Of a stretch of 64,000 nucleotides of DNA, positions 44,604-53,499 are shown piece after piece. This stretch comes from Sulfitobacter mediterraneus. GTDB taxonomy: Bacteria; Pseudomonadota; Alphaproteobacteria; Rhodobacterales; Rhodobacteraceae. The number at the start of each line of letters is the position of its first letter. Position 1 is the stretch's first letter. The position numbers were made by a program, and so were the translations under genes. The stretch spans positions 558,001-622,000 of the forward strand of contig NZ_CP069004.1 of the NCBI RefSeq assembly GCF_016801775.1. Reading direction: 5' to 3'. The notes beneath the pieces were generated by a model that worked only from the letters and a program-made list of their open reading frames with translations, did not search any database and was not told the origin of the DNA.

Positions 44604-45029
44604 ATGGCTGTTCAAGCAGGCAAAGACCTTTTGGTCAAAATCGATATGACAAGTGACGGGCAGTTCGAGACCGTCGCAGGCCTGCGGGCCACGCGGATCA
44701 GCTTCAACGCGGAAACGGTGGATGTGACCGCGCTTGATAGCGAAGGGGGTTGGCGCGAGTTGCTGGTCGGGGCGGGCGTGCGATCTGCAGCAATCAGCGG
44801 GTCAGGTGTGTTCCGCGATGCGGGTACGGATGAGCGGGCACGGCAGTTGTTCTTTGATGGGCTGACGCCGGATTTTCAGATCATCATCCCCGATTTCGGC
44901 GTGGTGCAGGGCCCGTTTCAGGTGACGGCGCTGGAATATGCTGGGGCGTTGAACGGCGAGGCTACTTATGAGCTGAGCTTGCAATCGGCGGGCATGCTGA
45001 CCTTTACCGCAGATGTGGTGGTGGTCTGA
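44604..45029 (+). CDS. orfg9: GTA major tail tube protein g9
   Basis: 141 residues. The tube protein pattern is present (KDLLVKIDMTSDGQFETVAGLRATRISFNAETVDVTALDSEGGWRELL, FDGLTPDFQIIIPDFG, YELSLQSAG). CAGGAG is 8 bases before the ATG. It forms the tail tube around the tape measure. Confidence 0.92.
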   Translation: MAVQAGKDLLVKIDMTSDGQFETVAGLRATRISFNAETVDVTALDSEGGWRELLVGAGVRSAAISGSGVFRDAGTDERARQLFFDGLTPDFQIIIPDFGVVQGPFQVTALEYAGALNGEATYELSLQSAGMLTFTADVVVV

Positions 45030-45031
45030 GC

Positions 45032-45346
45032 ATGGCGAACCGGTGGCGCGGGGAAGTGGCCCTGACGGTCAATGGCCAGCGCCACCTGGCGCGGCTGTCT
45101 TTGGGCGCTTTGGCGGCGTTGGAGGAGACGCTGGAGGTCGGATCGCTTGTGGCGCTGGTCGAACGGTTCGAGACGCGGGCGTTCTCAAGCCGTGATGTGC
45201 TGGCGCTTTTGGGAGCTGGGTTGCGCGGCGGCGGCGCCGCGATCAGCGATACTGAATTGGCAGAGGCAGAGATCGAGGGCGGCCCTGTTGCGGCGGCGAA
45301 GGCGGCAGCAGAGTTGCTGGCGCGCGCCTTTGTGGTGCCGGAGTGA
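45032..45346 (+). CDS. orfg10: GTA tail protein g10
   Basis: 104 residues, GTA gp10 family (VALTVNGQRHLARLSLGALAALEETLEV). Likely a tail assembly chaperone-type protein made before the tape measure. Starts 2 bases after g9. Confidence 0.82.
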   Translation: MANRWRGEVALTVNGQRHLARLSLGALAALEETLEVGSLVALVERFETRAFSSRDVLALLGAGLRGGGAAISDTELAEAEIEGGPVAAAKAAAELLARAFVVPE

Positions 45347-45552
45347 GCGAGCCAGTGGCATGGCCTGCGTTGTTGCGGGCCGGGTTGCACCAACTGGGGT
45401 TGGCGCCGGATGTGTTCTGGAACCTGACCCCGGCAGAGCTGCAGGTGATGCTGGGTAAGGCCGGATCGCGCCAGCCCATGACGCGGGACGGGTTGGACGC
45501 CTTGATGGATGCCTATCCTGACCAAGCAAAAGGAACACAAGATGGCGGATGA
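45343..45552 (+). CDS. orfg10.1: GTA tail assembly protein g10.1
   Basis: 69 residues, starts with GTG in a GTGA overlap with g10. The pattern VFWNLTPAELQVMLG and MTRDGLDALMDAYPDQ matches the short second tail-chaperone gene that follows g10 in RcGTA-like clusters. It ends 11 bases into the g11 start region. Confidence 0.78.
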   Translation: MSEPVAWPALLRAGLHQLGLAPDVFWNLTPAELQVMLGKAGSRQPMTRDGLDALMDAYPDQAKGTQDGG

Positions 45553-46243
45553 AAACAGCTTTGATCAGTTGAACGGCAAGGCGGCCGGGCTCAACGGGAC
45601 ATTGGCGCAGACCAGTGTGCTTGTCAGCGGTTTCGACAGCGAGCTGCGCCGGATGCGGGTGTCCTTGGCGGCGACGGGCAAGGATATGGCGACGATGGAG
45701 CGTGGGCTGAGCCGGGGATTGCGCAAGGCGTTTGATGGCGTGGTGTTTGACGGCATGAAATTGACCGATGCGTTGCGCAGTGTGGCGCAGACGATGGCGA
45801 ACACCGCCTACAACGCTGCGATCAAGCCGGTGACGCAGCATATTGGAGGTCTGATTTCACAGGGCGTGGGTGCGTTGGTCCAGAATGTTCTGCCGTTTGA
45901 GCAGGGCGCGCCGTTTTCGCAAGGGCGGGTCATCCCATTTGCGCGAGGCGGCGTGGTGAGCGCGGGGCGTGTGCAAAGTGGTGGCGGCGGCATCGTGGCC
46001 GGGCCCACCCATTTCCCGTTGCGTGGCAGCTATGGGTTGATGGGGGAAGCGGGACCGGAGGCGATTATGCCACTGGCCCGCGGCGCGGACGGGAAGCTGG
46101 GGGTGCGTGGCGGCGTGGGCGGCGGCGATGTGCATGTGGTGATGAACATCACGACGCCTGATGTTCAAGGATTCCAGCGATCCCAGAGCCAGATCGCGGC
46201 GCAGATGAGCCGGGCACTTTCTGTTGGCAAGAGAAACCGCTGA
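45542..46243 (+). CDS. orfg11: GTA tape measure protein g11 (short)
   Basis: 233 residues, which is short for a tape measure and fits a short GTA tail. Helical first half (FDSELRRMRVSLAATGKDMATMERGLSRGLRKAF), a Gly-rich middle and an end rich in Gly and Arg (GGGGIVAGPTHFPLRGSYGLMGEAGPEAIMPLARG). The ATG at 45542 has AAGGA 7 bases upstream. Confidence 0.85.
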   Translation: MADENSFDQLNGKAAGLNGTLAQTSVLVSGFDSELRRMRVSLAATGKDMATMERGLSRGLRKAFDGVVFDGMKLTDALRSVAQTMANTAYNAAIKPVTQHIGGLISQGVGALVQNVLPFEQGAPFSQGRVIPFARGGVVSAGRVQSGGGGIVAGPTHFPLRGSYGLMGEAGPEAIMPLARGADGKLGVRGGVGGGDVHVVMNITTPDVQGFQRSQSQIAAQMSRALSVGKRNR

Positions 46244-46257
46244 GCGAGGGAACAGCC

Positions 46258-46890
46258 ATGACATTTCACGAAATCAGATTTCCGGCCAGCCTCAGTTTTG
46301 GGTCCGTGGGTGGGCCGCAGCGGCGCACCGATGTGGTCACGCTTGCCAATGGATTCGAAGAGCGCAACACCCCCTGGGCGCATTCGCGGCGGGTCTATGA
46401 TGCCGGGCTTGGCATGCGGTCGATTGATGATCTGCAGGTGCTCATCGGGTTCTTCGAGGCCCGGATGGGACAAATGCATGGATTTCGCTGGAAAGACTGG
46501 GCGGATTACAAGTCTGGCGCGGGATCGGCTGAGGTGGCTTTTGATGACCAGACCATCGGCTTCGGGAATGGCGAAACGGTCGATTTTCAGCTGATCAAGA
46601 CCTACAGGTCCGGCGCACAAAGCTATGCCCGTCCGATCAAGAAACCGGTCTCTGGCACGGTGCGTGTCGGGGTTGAGCAGGACAGCCTGCAAGAGGGCGT
46701 GGACTATGAGGTGGATCTGGTCACGGGCATGGTGCGTTTTGCCCATCCGCCTGATCCGGGGATGGAGATACTGGCCGGCTATGAGTTTGACGTGCCGGTG
46801 CGGTTTGACACAGACCGGATCCTGACGTCGGTGGCCAGCTTTCAGGCCGGTCAGGTGCCCAATGTTCCCGTGATCGAGGTGCGGATCTGA
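46258..46890 (+). CDS. orfg12: GTA distal tail protein g12 (DUF2460)
   Basis: 210 residues, DUF2460 family (FHEIRFPASLSFGSVGGPQRRTDVVTLANGFEERNTPW, DLQVLIGFFEARMGQMHGFRWKDWADY). It caps the tail end and holds the hub. Overlaps g13 by one base (TGATG). Confidence 0.92.
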   Translation: MTFHEIRFPASLSFGSVGGPQRRTDVVTLANGFEERNTPWAHSRRVYDAGLGMRSIDDLQVLIGFFEARMGQMHGFRWKDWADYKSGAGSAEVAFDDQTIGFGNGETVDFQLIKTYRSGAQSYARPIKKPVSGTVRVGVEQDSLQEGVDYEVDLVTGMVRFAHPPDPGMEILAGYEFDVPVRFDTDRILTSVASFQAGQVPNVPVIEVRI

Positions 46891-47777
46891 TGGGCGGGGC
46901 AAGGCAGGGGGTGTTGGACCATCTGGCAGGCGGGTTGACCACGCTGTGCCACGCCTGGGCGATTGAGCGGGCGGATGGCAAGACGTTTGCCTTTACCGAT
47001 CACGATATGCCTTTGGCGTTCGAGGGGTTCGTGTTTGAGGCTGATGCGGGGCTGAGCGCACGGGCGATTGCCCAGACCACAGGGTTGGCCGTGGACAACA
47101 CCGAGGCGCTGGGTGCGTTGAGCCATGCATCCATCCGCGAGGATGAGATCGAACAAGGCCGTTTTGACGGGGCTGCGGTCAAGGCATGGTTGGTGAACTG
47201 GCAGGATCCGGATCACCGGATGCTGAAGTTCTCGGGCAGCATTGGTGAGTTGCGGCGCATTGATGGTGCATTTCGGGCCGAGTTGCGCGGGTTGACCGAG
47301 GCGTTGAACCGGCCAATGGGGCGGGTCTATCAAAAGCCTTGCACCGCGGTTCTGGGCGATAAGAATTGCCGGTTTGATCTCAGCCAACCGGGCTATCGCG
47401 AGACCCGTGCGGTGGAGCAGATCGAGGATCGTCGCAGGCTGATCTGGGATGCCTTCGAAGGTTACGGCGAGGGGTGGTTCGAGCGGGGCCGCCTTGAGGC
47501 ACTGGATGGCGCCGCGGCGGGGCTTTGGTCGGTGATCAAACATGACCGGACCAAGGACGGCAATCGGGTGATTGATCTGTGGGAGCCTTTGCGTGCTGTG
47601 CTGGCACCCGGCGACACTGTGCGGCTGATTGCGGGTTGTGACAAGCGATTGGAGATTTGCCGGCTCAAATTCGACAATCTGATCAACTTTCAGGGGTTCC
47701 CCGATATTCCGAGTGAGGATTGGGTGGTTGCGGTGCCGAAATCCAAAGGGGCCAACACCGGAGGGTCGCGGCGATGA
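46890..47777 (+). CDS. orfg13: GTA tail hub protein g13 (DUF2163)
   Basis: 295 residues, DUF2163 family (TTLCHAWAIERADGKTFAFTDHDMPL, FKMLKFSGSIGEL-like HRMLKFSGSIGELRRI, LTEALNRPMGRVYQKPCTAVLGDKNCRFDL). It builds the tail hub and joins the baseplate. Its end overlaps g14 by ATGA. Confidence 0.92.
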   Translation: MGGARQGVLDHLAGGLTTLCHAWAIERADGKTFAFTDHDMPLAFEGFVFEADAGLSARAIAQTTGLAVDNTEALGALSHASIREDEIEQGRFDGAAVKAWLVNWQDPDHRMLKFSGSIGELRRIDGAFRAELRGLTEALNRPMGRVYQKPCTAVLGDKNCRFDLSQPGYRETRAVEQIEDRRRLIWDAFEGYGEGWFERGRLEALDGAAAGLWSVIKHDRTKDGNRVIDLWEPLRAVLAPGDTVRLIAGCDKRLEICRLKFDNLINFQGFPDIPSEDWVVAVPKSKGANTGGSRR

Positions 47778-48220
47778 CAGTTCAGGGCGATCAGGTGGTT
47801 CACGCTGCAAGAGACTGGATTGGCACGCCTTATGTGCACCAGGCAGCGGCCAAGGGGGCGGGGTGTGATTGTTTGGGGCTGATCCGGGGCATTTGGCGCG
47901 AGCAATTTGGTGCAGAACCCGAAGCGGTGCCTGCCTATTCGATGGATTGGTCCGAGCCGCAAGGTGAAGAGCGGCTTTGGGCGGCGGCGCTGCGGCATTT
48001 GCGAGCCAAACCCTTGGGGGATGCAGCGCGCGGTGATGTCGTGTTGTTCCGGATGCGGCAGGGATCGGTGGCAAAACATCTGGGGCTGCAATCCGAAACT
48101 GGGGCGGACGCGCGTTTTATACATGCCTATGCGCGGCATGGCGTGACCGAAAGCCCGCTTGCAGGTCCATGGCGCAGGCGCATTGTCGCGCGGTTTGAAT
48201 TTCCTCAAGGAGCCTTGTGA
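47774..48220 (+). CDS. orfg14: GTA tail peptidase g14 (NlpC/P60)
   Basis: 148 residues. The NlpC/P60 motif is GAGCDCLGLIRG with Cys33 as nucleophile; His102 is in VAKHLGLQ. It cuts peptidoglycan peptides so that the tail can pass the wall. The start at 47774 overlaps g13 and the end overlaps g15. Confidence 0.92.
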   Translation: MTVQGDQVVHAARDWIGTPYVHQAAAKGAGCDCLGLIRGIWREQFGAEPEAVPAYSMDWSEPQGEERLWAAALRHLRAKPLGDAARGDVVLFRMRQGSVAKHLGLQSETGADARFIHAYARHGVTESPLAGPWRRRIVARFEFPQGAL

Positions 48221-51200
48221 TGGCGACATTGTTATTTTCCGCAGCCGGCGCTGCGCTTGGCGGTTCTATCGGGGGCACATTTGCGGGGCTGTCATCCGTG
48301 GCAATCGGCCGTGCGGTCGGCGCAACACTGGGACGGGTGGTGGATCAGCGCCTGCTGGGTCAGGGCGGTGAAGCGGTCGAGACTGGCAAGGTGGATCGCT
48401 TTCGCCTGACCAACGCCGGAGAGGGTGCAGCGATTGCGCAGGTTTACGGCCGGATGCGCATGGGGGGGCATGTGATCTGGGCGTCTGACTTCATCGAAAC
48501 TGTCTCAGTGTCGGGGGGCGGTAAGGGCAGCAGCCCTTCGCCGGAAGTGTCCGAGTACAGTTATGCGGTCAGTCTTGCGATTGGTATTTGCGAAGGTGAG
48601 ATCACCCGCATTGGCCGGGTCTGGGCGGATGGCGAAGAGGTTGCGCCAAAGGATCTGAACATGCGGGTTTATCATGGCACGGCAGACCAGTTGCCGGATC
48701 CTGTCATGGAGGCAATCGAGGGCGCGGGCCGGGTGCCTGCCTATCGCGGAACGGCCTATGTGGTTATGGAAGATCTGCCCTTGGGCCAGTTTGGCAACCG
48801 GATACCGCAGTTTTCCTTTGAGGTGATCCGCCCCGAGCAGCCGGGCGCACCGGGCTGGGAACATACCCCTGCGTTCGGCGTGCGCGGCGTCGCGATTATC
48901 CCCGGCACGGGGGAATATGAACTGGCAACCTCGCCTGTGAACTACGACCTGGGTGATGGGGTGCTGCAAAGCGCCAATGTCTCTACTCCGGCGGCAGAGC
49001 CGGACTTTGCCCAATGTGTGAATGCCGTCACTGAAGAACTGCCAAACCTTCAAGCGGCGTCGCTGGTTGTGTCCTGGTTCGGCGATGATCTGCGGTGCGG
49101 GGCGTGCACAGTGCGGCCAAAGGTTGAGCAGCTTGAAGTGGACAGCCCGGAAATGCCCTGGACCTCAGGCGGGATTGACCGGTCGGCAGCGCAGGTGATC
49201 GTGCAGGACGACGGGCGTCCGGTTTATGGCGGCACGCCCACTGATGCTTCGGTCATCGAGGCCATTCAGGCGCTGAACGCGGCGGGAAAGGCGGTGATGT
49301 ATTACCCCTTTATCCTGATGGACCCATTCAAGGGCAACGAGTTGCCAGACCCCTATAGCGACAACGGGTTTCAGCCTGATCTGCCGTGGCGCGGGCGGAT
49401 CACCCTGTCTGAGGCACCGGGGCGGCCGGGCAGCCCTGATGGCACGGCACAGGCGGTTTCCGAGGTCGATGCCTTCTTTGGAGCGGCGACAGCGGCGGAT
49501 TTTACGGTGGAAGACGGGGCCGTGATCTATAGCGGCCCTGCAGAATGGGGGATGAACCGGTTTATCCTGCACAATGCGGCGCTGTGCCTTGCGGCAGGCG
49601 GTGTTGAGGCATTCTGCATCGGATCAGAGATGCGCGGTCTGACGCAGATCAGGGGGCCGGGAAACAGCTTTCCGGCAGTGGCGCATTTGCGCAGCCTGGC
49701 GGCGGAGGTGCGCAGCCTTTTGGGGCCAGATACCAAGCTGAGCTATGCGGCGGACTGGTCTGAATATTTTGGATACGCGCCGCAGGATGGATCGGGCGAC
49801 CGTTTCTTTCATCTTGACCCTTTGTGGGCGGATCCGAATATCGATTTCATTGGCATCGACAACTACATGCCTTTGGCCGATTGGCGCGATGAGGAGGGAC
49901 ATCTGGATGGGCTGGATTGGGATGCGATCTATGATCTTGATTACCTGAAGTCCAACATTGAGGGCGGAGAAGGTTTCGATTGGTATTATCATTCCGAGAC
50001 CGCCCGCGCAGCGCAGATCCGCACGGATATCACCGATGGGGATTATGGCGAACCTTGGGTGCATCGTTACAAGGATTTGCGCGGCTGGTGGGAGAACACG
50101 CACCACGACCGGATTGGCGGGGTGCGCGCAGCGAGCCCGACCAGTTGGTTGCCGAAATCAAAGCCGATCTGGTTCACCGAATACGGCTGCGGCGCGGTGG
50201 ACAAAGGGGCGAACCAACCCAACAAGTTCCTTGATCGCAAAAGCTCTGAAAGCTTGCTTCCCCGGTTTTCCAACGGGGCGCGGGATGAGCTGATCCAGAT
50301 GCAATATCTGCGGGCGATGTCGGAATATTGGACAGAGCCTGACAACAATCCGCTGTCTTCGGAATATGAGGGCCGGATGCTGGATATGTCGCGGGCCTTT
50401 GTTTGGGCCTGGGACAGCAGGCCCTATCCGTTTTTCCCGAATGATATCGAACGCTGGAGCGATGGCGAAAATTATGCGCGGGGGCATTGGATCAATGGGC
50501 GCACCTCGTCGCGCAGCTTGGCCTCAGTGGTGCGGGAGATCTGCGAGCGGGCGGGGTTGACGGCCTTTAGCACCGAAGGGCTTTACGGTTACTTGCGCGG
50601 CTATGCGGTGGAGCAGGTCGGCGATGCCCGTGCCGCGTTGCAGCCATTGATGATCCGATACGGATTTGACGCGGTTGAACGGGAAGGCGCTTTGGTGTTC
50701 CGGTCCCGCGATGGGTTGACCCCGGAGGCGATCGATGTGGGTCGATTGGCGGTGAGCGATGAGCTGGACGGTGTAACAGAGCAAAGCCGTGAGGCCGAGG
50801 CCGAAGTGTCCGGGCGGGTGCGTTTGCGTTTTGTGCAGGCGGATGCCGATTTTGATGTGATCGCGGAGGAGGCCGTTCTGGCCGATGAGGCGACCCATGC
50901 GGTCACGGGGTCGGAAATGAACATGTCCCTGACGCGCAGTGAAGGGCGCCAGATTGCAGAGCGTTGGCTGACCGAAGCGCGGGTGGCGCGGGAGACCTTG
51001 CGCCTTGCGTTGCCGCCGTCGCGGATGGATCTGGGCGCGGGTGATGTGATCGAACTGCCCGGTCAGGGCAATGAAGGCGCGGGGCGATACCGCATTGATC
51101 GGGTTGAACAATCCCTGACACAACTGGTGGATGCTGTGCGCATTGAGCCGCAGGTTTATGACACCGCTGACCTGAGTGAGGGTCCCGTCCCAATCAAGCC

Positions 51201-52149
51201 ATTTGTTGCGCCGGTTCCGGTGATCTCGCACTTTCTGGACCTGCCATTGTTGCGTGGCGATGAAGTGCCCCATGCGCCACATATCGCCATCACGGCGGAT
51301 CCCTGGCCGGGGGCGGCGGCGGTGTTCCAGTCGGGCGTGGATGCCGATTATACGCTAAACAGCCTGATCCATGCCCGCGCCACCATCGGCATAACCAAGA
51401 CGGCGCTGCCCGCAGCCTGTGCCGGGGTGATGGATCATGGGCCGGTCTTGGAGGTCAAGCTGATCTCTGGGCAACTGGAGACTGTGCAGGCGCAAGCCCT
51501 TCTTAGCGGGGCAAATACGGCGGCGATTGGGGATGGTACGCCCGGCAATTGGGAGATCTTCCAGTTCGCCGAGGCAGAGTTGATCGGGCAGGACACCTAT
51601 TGGCTGCGCGGACGGCTGCGGGGGCAGGCGGGGTCTGATGCGCTGATGCCGGAGGTTTGGCCGGAAGGGTCGGTTTTTGTCCTGCTCGACGGTATCCCAA
51701 AACAGATTGAGCTGAGCCCGAACCTGCGCCGCGTTGCGCAACATTTCCGGATCGGACCGGCGGGGCGTGGATATGATGATCCGTCGTATCGGCATGTGGA
51801 GGTCGCATTTGACGGCAACGGGCTGCGCCCCTTCAGCCCCTGCCATCTGCGCGTTGATTTGCAGATGGGCGGCGACGCCCGACTGGAATGGATCAGGCGC
51901 ACTCGGATAGGGGGGGATGGCTGGGAAGCGGCAGAAGTGCCACTGGGCGAAGAAAGCGAATCCTATCTGGTGCAGGTGCGCAAGAACGGCGCGACATTGC
52001 GCCAAGAGATCGTAGCTCAGCCAAATTGGACCTATTCAGCCGCTGCACAGTCCGCGGATGGGGCGGTGCGCCCCTTTGATGTTCAGGTGGCGCAAATCTC
52101 GGCGACCTACGGGGCAGGGCTTTTCGCGGCGGTGGTGGTTTCTGCATAA
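48220..52149 (+). CDS. orfg15: GTA tail tip megatron protein g15 (TIM-barrel-like domain)
   Basis: 1309 residues, the largest GTA gene. A glycine-rich N-terminus (FSAAGAALGGSIGGTFAGLSSVA) is followed by domains of the baseplate, a TIM-barrel-like glycosidase-type part about residues 430-770 (IDFIGIDNYMPLADWRDEEGH, PIWFTEYGCGAVDKG) that probably cleaves a surface sugar, and a C-terminal fibronectin-like region. The ATG at 48220 is chosen because AAGGA lies 7 bases upstream. It contacts the recipient envelope. Confidence 0.94.
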   Translation: MATLLFSAAGAALGGSIGGTFAGLSSVAIGRAVGATLGRVVDQRLLGQGGEAVETGKVDRFRLTNAGEGAAIAQVYGRMRMGGHVIWASDFIETVSVSGGGKGSSPSPEVSEYSYAVSLAIGICEGEITRIGRVWADGEEVAPKDLNMRVYHGTADQLPDPVMEAIEGAGRVPAYRGTAYVVMEDLPLGQFGNRIPQFSFEVIRPEQPGAPGWEHTPAFGVRGVAIIPGTGEYELATSPVNYDLGDGVLQSANVSTPAAEPDFAQCVNAVTEELPNLQAASLVVSWFGDDLRCGACTVRPKVEQLEVDSPEMPWTSGGIDRSAAQVIVQDDGRPVYGGTPTDASVIEAIQALNAAGKAVMYYPFILMDPFKGNELPDPYSDNGFQPDLPWRGRITLSEAPGRPGSPDGTAQAVSEVDAFFGAATAADFTVEDGAVIYSGPAEWGMNRFILHNAALCLAAGGVEAFCIGSEMRGLTQIRGPGNSFPAVAHLRSLAAEVRSLLGPDTKLSYAADWSEYFGYAPQDGSGDRFFHLDPLWADPNIDFIGIDNYMPLADWRDEEGHLDGLDWDAIYDLDYLKSNIEGGEGFDWYYHSETARAAQIRTDITDGDYGEPWVHRYKDLRGWWENTHHDRIGGVRAASPTSWLPKSKPIWFTEYGCGAVDKGANQPNKFLDRKSSESLLPRFSNGARDELIQMQYLRAMSEYWTEPDNNPLSSEYEGRMLDMSRAFVWAWDSRPYPFFPNDIERWSDGENYARGHWINGRTSSRSLASVVREICERAGLTAFSTEGLYGYLRGYAVEQVGDARAALQPLMIRYGFDAVEREGALVFRSRDGLTPEAIDVGRLAVSDELDGVTEQSREAEAEVSGRVRLRFVQADADFDVIAEEAVLADEATHAVTGSEMNMSLTRSEGRQIAERWLTEARVARETLRLALPPSRMDLGAGDVIELPGQGNEGAGRYRIDRVEQSLTQLVDAVRIEPQVYDTADLSEGPVPIKPFVAPVPVISHFLDLPLLRGDEVPHAPHIAITADPWPGAAAVFQSGVDADYTLNSLIHARATIGITKTALPAACAGVMDHGPVLEVKLISGQLETVQAQALLSGANTAAIGDGTPGNWEIFQFAEAELIGQDTYWLRGRLRGQAGSDALMPEVWPEGSVFVLLDGIPKQIELSPNLRRVAQHFRIGPAGRGYDDPSYRHVEVAFDGNGLRPFSPCHLRVDLQMGGDARLEWIRRTRIGGDGWEAAEVPLGEESESYLVQVRKNGATLRQEIVAQPNWTYSAAAQSADGAVRPFDVQVAQISATYGAGLFAAVVVSA

Positions 52150-52442
52150 TGCGCCGCGTGCTTTGGTCGGATGTGACTGCTGCGGCGCGGGCGGTGATGG
52201 CGGCAAGACCTGATCGCCGGGAAAGCTTTGCCACGGCATTGATTGTGCAGGCCAGCCATGCGGACAAATATACGCGCCGGCTGCGCCGCGATCATCCCGA
52301 ATGGGGCAATGGGACGCTGTTGGCGGCGGCACAAAAACACGCCTTGGCCGCCGAGCGCAGTTTTGATGATCGCGATTATGCAAAGTGTTGCCTGGTGGTT
52401 CTGACCGCGTTGAGCCGCTTTCGGGCAACAAAAAACTTGTAA
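52149..52442 (+). CDS. Conserved small gene at the end of the GTA cluster
   Basis: 97 residues, coupled to g15 by a TAATG overlap. Basic and helical (ARAVMAARPDRRESFATALIVQASHADKYTRRLRRDHPEWGNGTLLAAAQKHAL). Small genes of this kind are found after g15 in roseobacters; no function is known to me. Confidence 0.7.
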   Translation: MRRVLWSDVTAAARAVMAARPDRRESFATALIVQASHADKYTRRLRRDHPEWGNGTLLAAAQKHALAAERSFDDRDYAKCCLVVLTALSRFRATKNL

Positions 52443-52546
52443 GTAGAACTTTCATGACCACATGATTTTATGTGCCACATCACAGATTTGCGTTTGGGCA
52501 TCAGATGTTGCATGGGCTAGGGTAGAGCCAACAAAGGACGGATATT

Positions 52547-53356
52547 ATGGCTGAACTGCGCACAAAAATTGCACCTATGGACCCTGTTTGGGACCAGATC
52601 CAGAAAGAGGCACAGCAAGCTGTGTCGGACGAGCCCCTGATTGGCGGGTTTGTGCATGCCTGTATTCTGCACCACCAGTCTATCGAAAAGGCTCTGTCTT
52701 ACCGGATCGCGGCCAAGCTTTCGTCGAATGAAATGTCGATGATGGTTGTGCGCGAGATGGTTGAAGAAGCCTATGCCGAGAACCCCGAGCTTATTCAGGC
52801 CGGGCGGGCCGATCTGGTGGCGATCTATGAACGCGACCCGGCGTGCCACAGATTGCTTCAGCCGATTTTGTACTTCAAAGGCTATCAGGCGGTGCAGGCC
52901 TACCGCGTCGGGCATCACCTTTGGCAAAAAGGCAAGCGCGACCTCGCCTATTTTGTGCAGATGAGGGTGAGCGAGATCTTTGGCGTTGATATTCATCCGG
53001 CGGCGAAAATCGGGCGCGGCATCATGATAGACCATGCCCATTCCATCGTGATCGGCGAAACTGCCGTGGTTGGAGACAATGTGTCGATGTTGCATTCGGT
53101 CACTCTGGGCGGGACGGGCAAGGAAGAAGAGGACCGGCATCCGAAGATTGAAGATGGTGTTCTGATCGGAGCCGGTGCCAAGGTTTTGGGCAATATCACT
53201 GTGGGCCATTGCAGCCGCATTGCGGCAGGGTCTGTGGTGTTGGAGGCTGTGCCGCCGTGCAAGACCGTTGCGGGAATTCCGGCGCGGATTGTGGGCGAGG
53301 CGGGCTGTGATCAACCGGCGGTGTCGATGAACCACATGCTGGGACCGCAGGACTGA
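52547..53356 (+). CDS. cysE: Serine O-acetyltransferase
   Basis: 269 residues. N-terminal helical domain, then a left-handed beta-helix with hexapeptide repeats (GVDIHPAAKIGRGIMIDHAHSIVIGETAVVGDNVSMLHSVTLGG). The first step of cysteine synthesis, from L-serine and acetyl-CoA. GGA is near the ATG, and its place after the GTA cluster is common in Rhodobacterales. Confidence 0.95.
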   Translation: MAELRTKIAPMDPVWDQIQKEAQQAVSDEPLIGGFVHACILHHQSIEKALSYRIAAKLSSNEMSMMVVREMVEEAYAENPELIQAGRADLVAIYERDPACHRLLQPILYFKGYQAVQAYRVGHHLWQKGKRDLAYFVQMRVSEIFGVDIHPAAKIGRGIMIDHAHSIVIGETAVVGDNVSMLHSVTLGGTGKEEEDRHPKIEDGVLIGAGAKVLGNITVGHCSRIAAGSVVLEAVPPCKTVAGIPARIVGEAGCDQPAVSMNHMLGPQD

Positions 53357-53386
53357 TTACCTGTCCGAACGCCGTATTAAGAATTG

Positions 53387-53417
53387 AAAAAGCCGGGGAA
53401 ACCCCGGCTTTTTGTTT
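53387..53417. terminator. Bidirectional terminator between cysE and pdhC
   Basis: AAAAAGCCGGGG (53387-53398) pairs with CCCCGGCTTTTT (53402-53413) around AAA. It has A and T runs on both sides, so it can end transcription of cysE (+) and pdhC (-). Confidence 0.92.
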
Positions 53418-53499
53418 GATTTATGCCATCCCTGCGGGCTGGCGATGAGGGGCTGGCGGCCCCTCATGCTCCCCGCGAGTATTTGGGGCCAAAAAGGGA

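Noticed and set aside
37857..52442. Temperate prophage
   Set aside because: Only head, tail and packaging genes are present in the fixed RcGTA order. There is no integrase, repressor, replication, lysis gene or attachment repeat, and it sits between housekeeping genes (mltG and cysE).
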